DNA from: Psychroserpens sp.
Lineage (GTDB): Bacteria > Bacteroidota > Bacteroidia > Flavobacteriales > Flavobacteriaceae
Reading direction: 5' to 3'
Assembly (NCBI GenBank): GCA_017643165.1
Contig: JAEPNY010000002.1
Span: 562,979-626,978, forward strand
Length of the DNA stretch: 64,000 nucleotides
The notes beneath the pieces are model-generated. The model was not told the DNA's origin and did no database searches. It was given only the letters and a program-made list of their open reading frames with translations. Each line of letters starts with the position of its first letter. The first letter of the stretch is position 1. The position numbers were made by a program, and so were the translations under genes. This document shows, piece after piece, positions 62,840-64,000 of this stretch.

Positions 62840-64000
62840 TTAATTGTTTTTCGTGCTCTTTTTTGACTTGATGTTAATGAAGTCTGGAGTCAAATCTTCT
62901 TCGACTTCTTTTTCTGGTTCTTCAGACTTTTTCTGATTCTTCTCTTTGTTTTTCCCTTTAAAAAGAATCTCGAATAGTTCTTTGAAGTTATCAAATTCAA
63001 CGTTGTATGTTAGACCAGCTCCTTGCGTATAACCAATCTCTTCACCAAAATTTCGAATACTATTCTCTCGATTGAAGAATGAGGCCTTTAACGTTCCTTC
63101 CTCATTTAATAATATGTCGATACGCACATCACCAGCGATTACAGTTTGATCAACGCCTCCGATAGGCACACCAACCTTACCATTTATAAGTACGCGATCA
63201 CTAATCTTAGTACTTAAGGTTAATCCTAAACGATCATCAGTTTGATAATCTGTGGTTTGTTCTCCAATCTGATAATCAAATCCAACTTGCAGTTTCTCAT
63301 TATCACTCGCAATCAAACTATTAATTAGAGCATTTACTCTATCTGAAACTGTTCCGTATGCTTGTTGCCCCAATCCAATATCACTTTGGAAAGATCCTGT
63401 AACCAGTAAGAAGGTTCCTTGTGTAAAACGACTCTCCTTTGTTTCAAGTCGATAATCTAACTCCGATTTAATTGTTGAATTTACATTCGGAAAATTAAAG
63501 GTGAAATCAGATTCAGGTTGTTCAAGACGTCCTAACAGGTTAATTTCAACTTCAACTGGAATACTTCTATTAATAGGATTGTCTAACAATACCGATGGAT
63601 TAGCTTCGGTTCTATAGATGGCTTTTAGGTCAATATTAGCTTTGAGTGGATCTCCCTCCCATCGCATACTTCCGCCTGGCTCAACTTCTAATTTCTTTTG
63701 AACCAATCCACCATAAGCAAAATTATAAGTACCGCTTTCAATTTGGAAGTCACCAAACATCTTAAACTTCCCATTTGTATTGATATCAAAAAGTAAGTTT
63801 CCATTACCCTTTCCTTGAATAGTACTACCTTGTTTTTTATCGATTACAATCTCAATATCAGCATATGGATTGACAAAAAGATTGAACTCTAATTCTAATC
63901 CTTTTACCTCTGTATTTTCTACCACCTCACCTTTTAATCGTGCTTCCTTCTCTTCTGGCGTGACGAAGTGGATATATGAGTTTTCACCGTAGGTTTCAAA
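62840..64000 (-). CDS. TamB/DUF490-like translocation and assembly module protein, C-terminal part (5' end beyond window)
   Basis: The frame is open to the right edge: codons upstream of 63925 continue FETYGENSYIHFVTPEEKEA. About 387 C-terminal residues are seen, with the typical beta-strand-rich DUF490 end: MFGDFQIESGTYNFAYGGLV, DPLKANIDLKAIYRTEANPS, FTQGTFLLVTGSFQSDIGLG and DRVLINGKVGVPIGG. TamB-like proteins bridge inner and outer membranes and help barrel assembly or lipid transport. A charged tail (about 45 residues, rich in Lys/Glu) ends the protein. Confidence 0.85.
   Translation of the reverse strand, partial: FETYGENSYIHFVTPEEKEARLKGEVVENTEVKGLELEFNLFVNPYADIEIVIDKKQGSTIQGKGNGNLLFDINTNGKFKMFGDFQIESGTYNFAYGGLVQKKLEVEPGGSMRWEGDPLKANIDLKAIYRTEANPSVLLDNPINRSIPVEVEINLLGRLEQPESDFTFNFPNVNSTIKSELDYRLETKESRFTQGTFLLVTGSFQSDIGLGQQAYGTVSDRVNALINSLIASDNEKLQVGFDYQIGEQTTDYQTDDRLGLTLSTKISDRVLINGKVGVPIGGVDQTVIAGDVRIDILLNEEGTLKASFFNRENSIRNFGEEIGYTQGAGLTYNVEFDNFKELFEILFKGKNKEKNQKKSEEPEKEVEEDLTPDFINIKSKKSTKNN

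Overview
The window looks like chromosome of a marine Flavobacteriaceae-type Bacteroidetes (inference). The evidence is low GC content, type IX secretion (T9SS) cargo with type A and type B sorting tails, a PorP/SprF protein, promoters with the Bacteroidetes -7 element TAnnTTTG, and conserved families such as DUF6090, DUF2461 and DUF5117 metalloproteases. No rRNA, tRNA, CRISPR array or insertion sequence was seen.

Layout. 1-8.8 kb (minus strand) is a cell-surface block: a giant SprB-repeat protein cut by the left edge, a PorP/SprF protein with a long repetitive helical insert, a type B sorted protein, a beta-helix protein and a small exported protein. 9-13.4 kb holds an intradiol-dioxygenase-like exported protein, an M23/LysM peptidase and an EF-G-like GTPase with a small coiled-coil partner. 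13.5-33.7 kb is an accessory-looking block, mostly plus strand: a tyrosinase / haem lipoprotein / CxC membrane protein operon, a cation-chloride cotransporter-like permease, a trypsin-nuclease fusion, a patatin, an alcohol dehydrogenase with two membrane proteins, several unknown proteins, an AraC-type regulator with a degenerate cyclase-like domain, an outer-membrane barrel, a cold-shock protein and a class 3 lipase. 33.8-48.2 kb (minus) holds an S41 peptidase, a DUF6090 protein, a DUF5117 zinc metalloprotease and a 3001-residue T9SS adhesin. 48.7-59.4 kb (mostly plus) holds a vanadium haloperoxidase-like T9SS enzyme, a YbdG-type MscS channel, a thioesterase, a TetR/SDR pair, small conserved proteins and a sodium:solute symporter. 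59.4-62.7 kb is a central-carbon operon (pfkA-gapA-N-acetylglucosamine kinase-like-mgsA). A TamB-like gene is cut by the right edge.

The most interesting signal is regulatory. Four promoters in the accessory block (tyrosinase operon, patatin, 133-aa protein plus barrel, lipase) carry a near-palindrome of the form CAGGTAnTTnTACCnn exactly 38 nt upstream of a TAnnTTT -7 element, where a class II activator would bind. A fifth, weaker copy precedes the 176-aa protein. Two other genes in the region share a second element with the same geometry. The AraC-type regulator in the middle of the block has four GGT repeats at 9-bp spacing across its own start. Together this suggests a local, undescribed regulon of secreted or envelope hydrolases and oxidases; the link to that regulator is inference.
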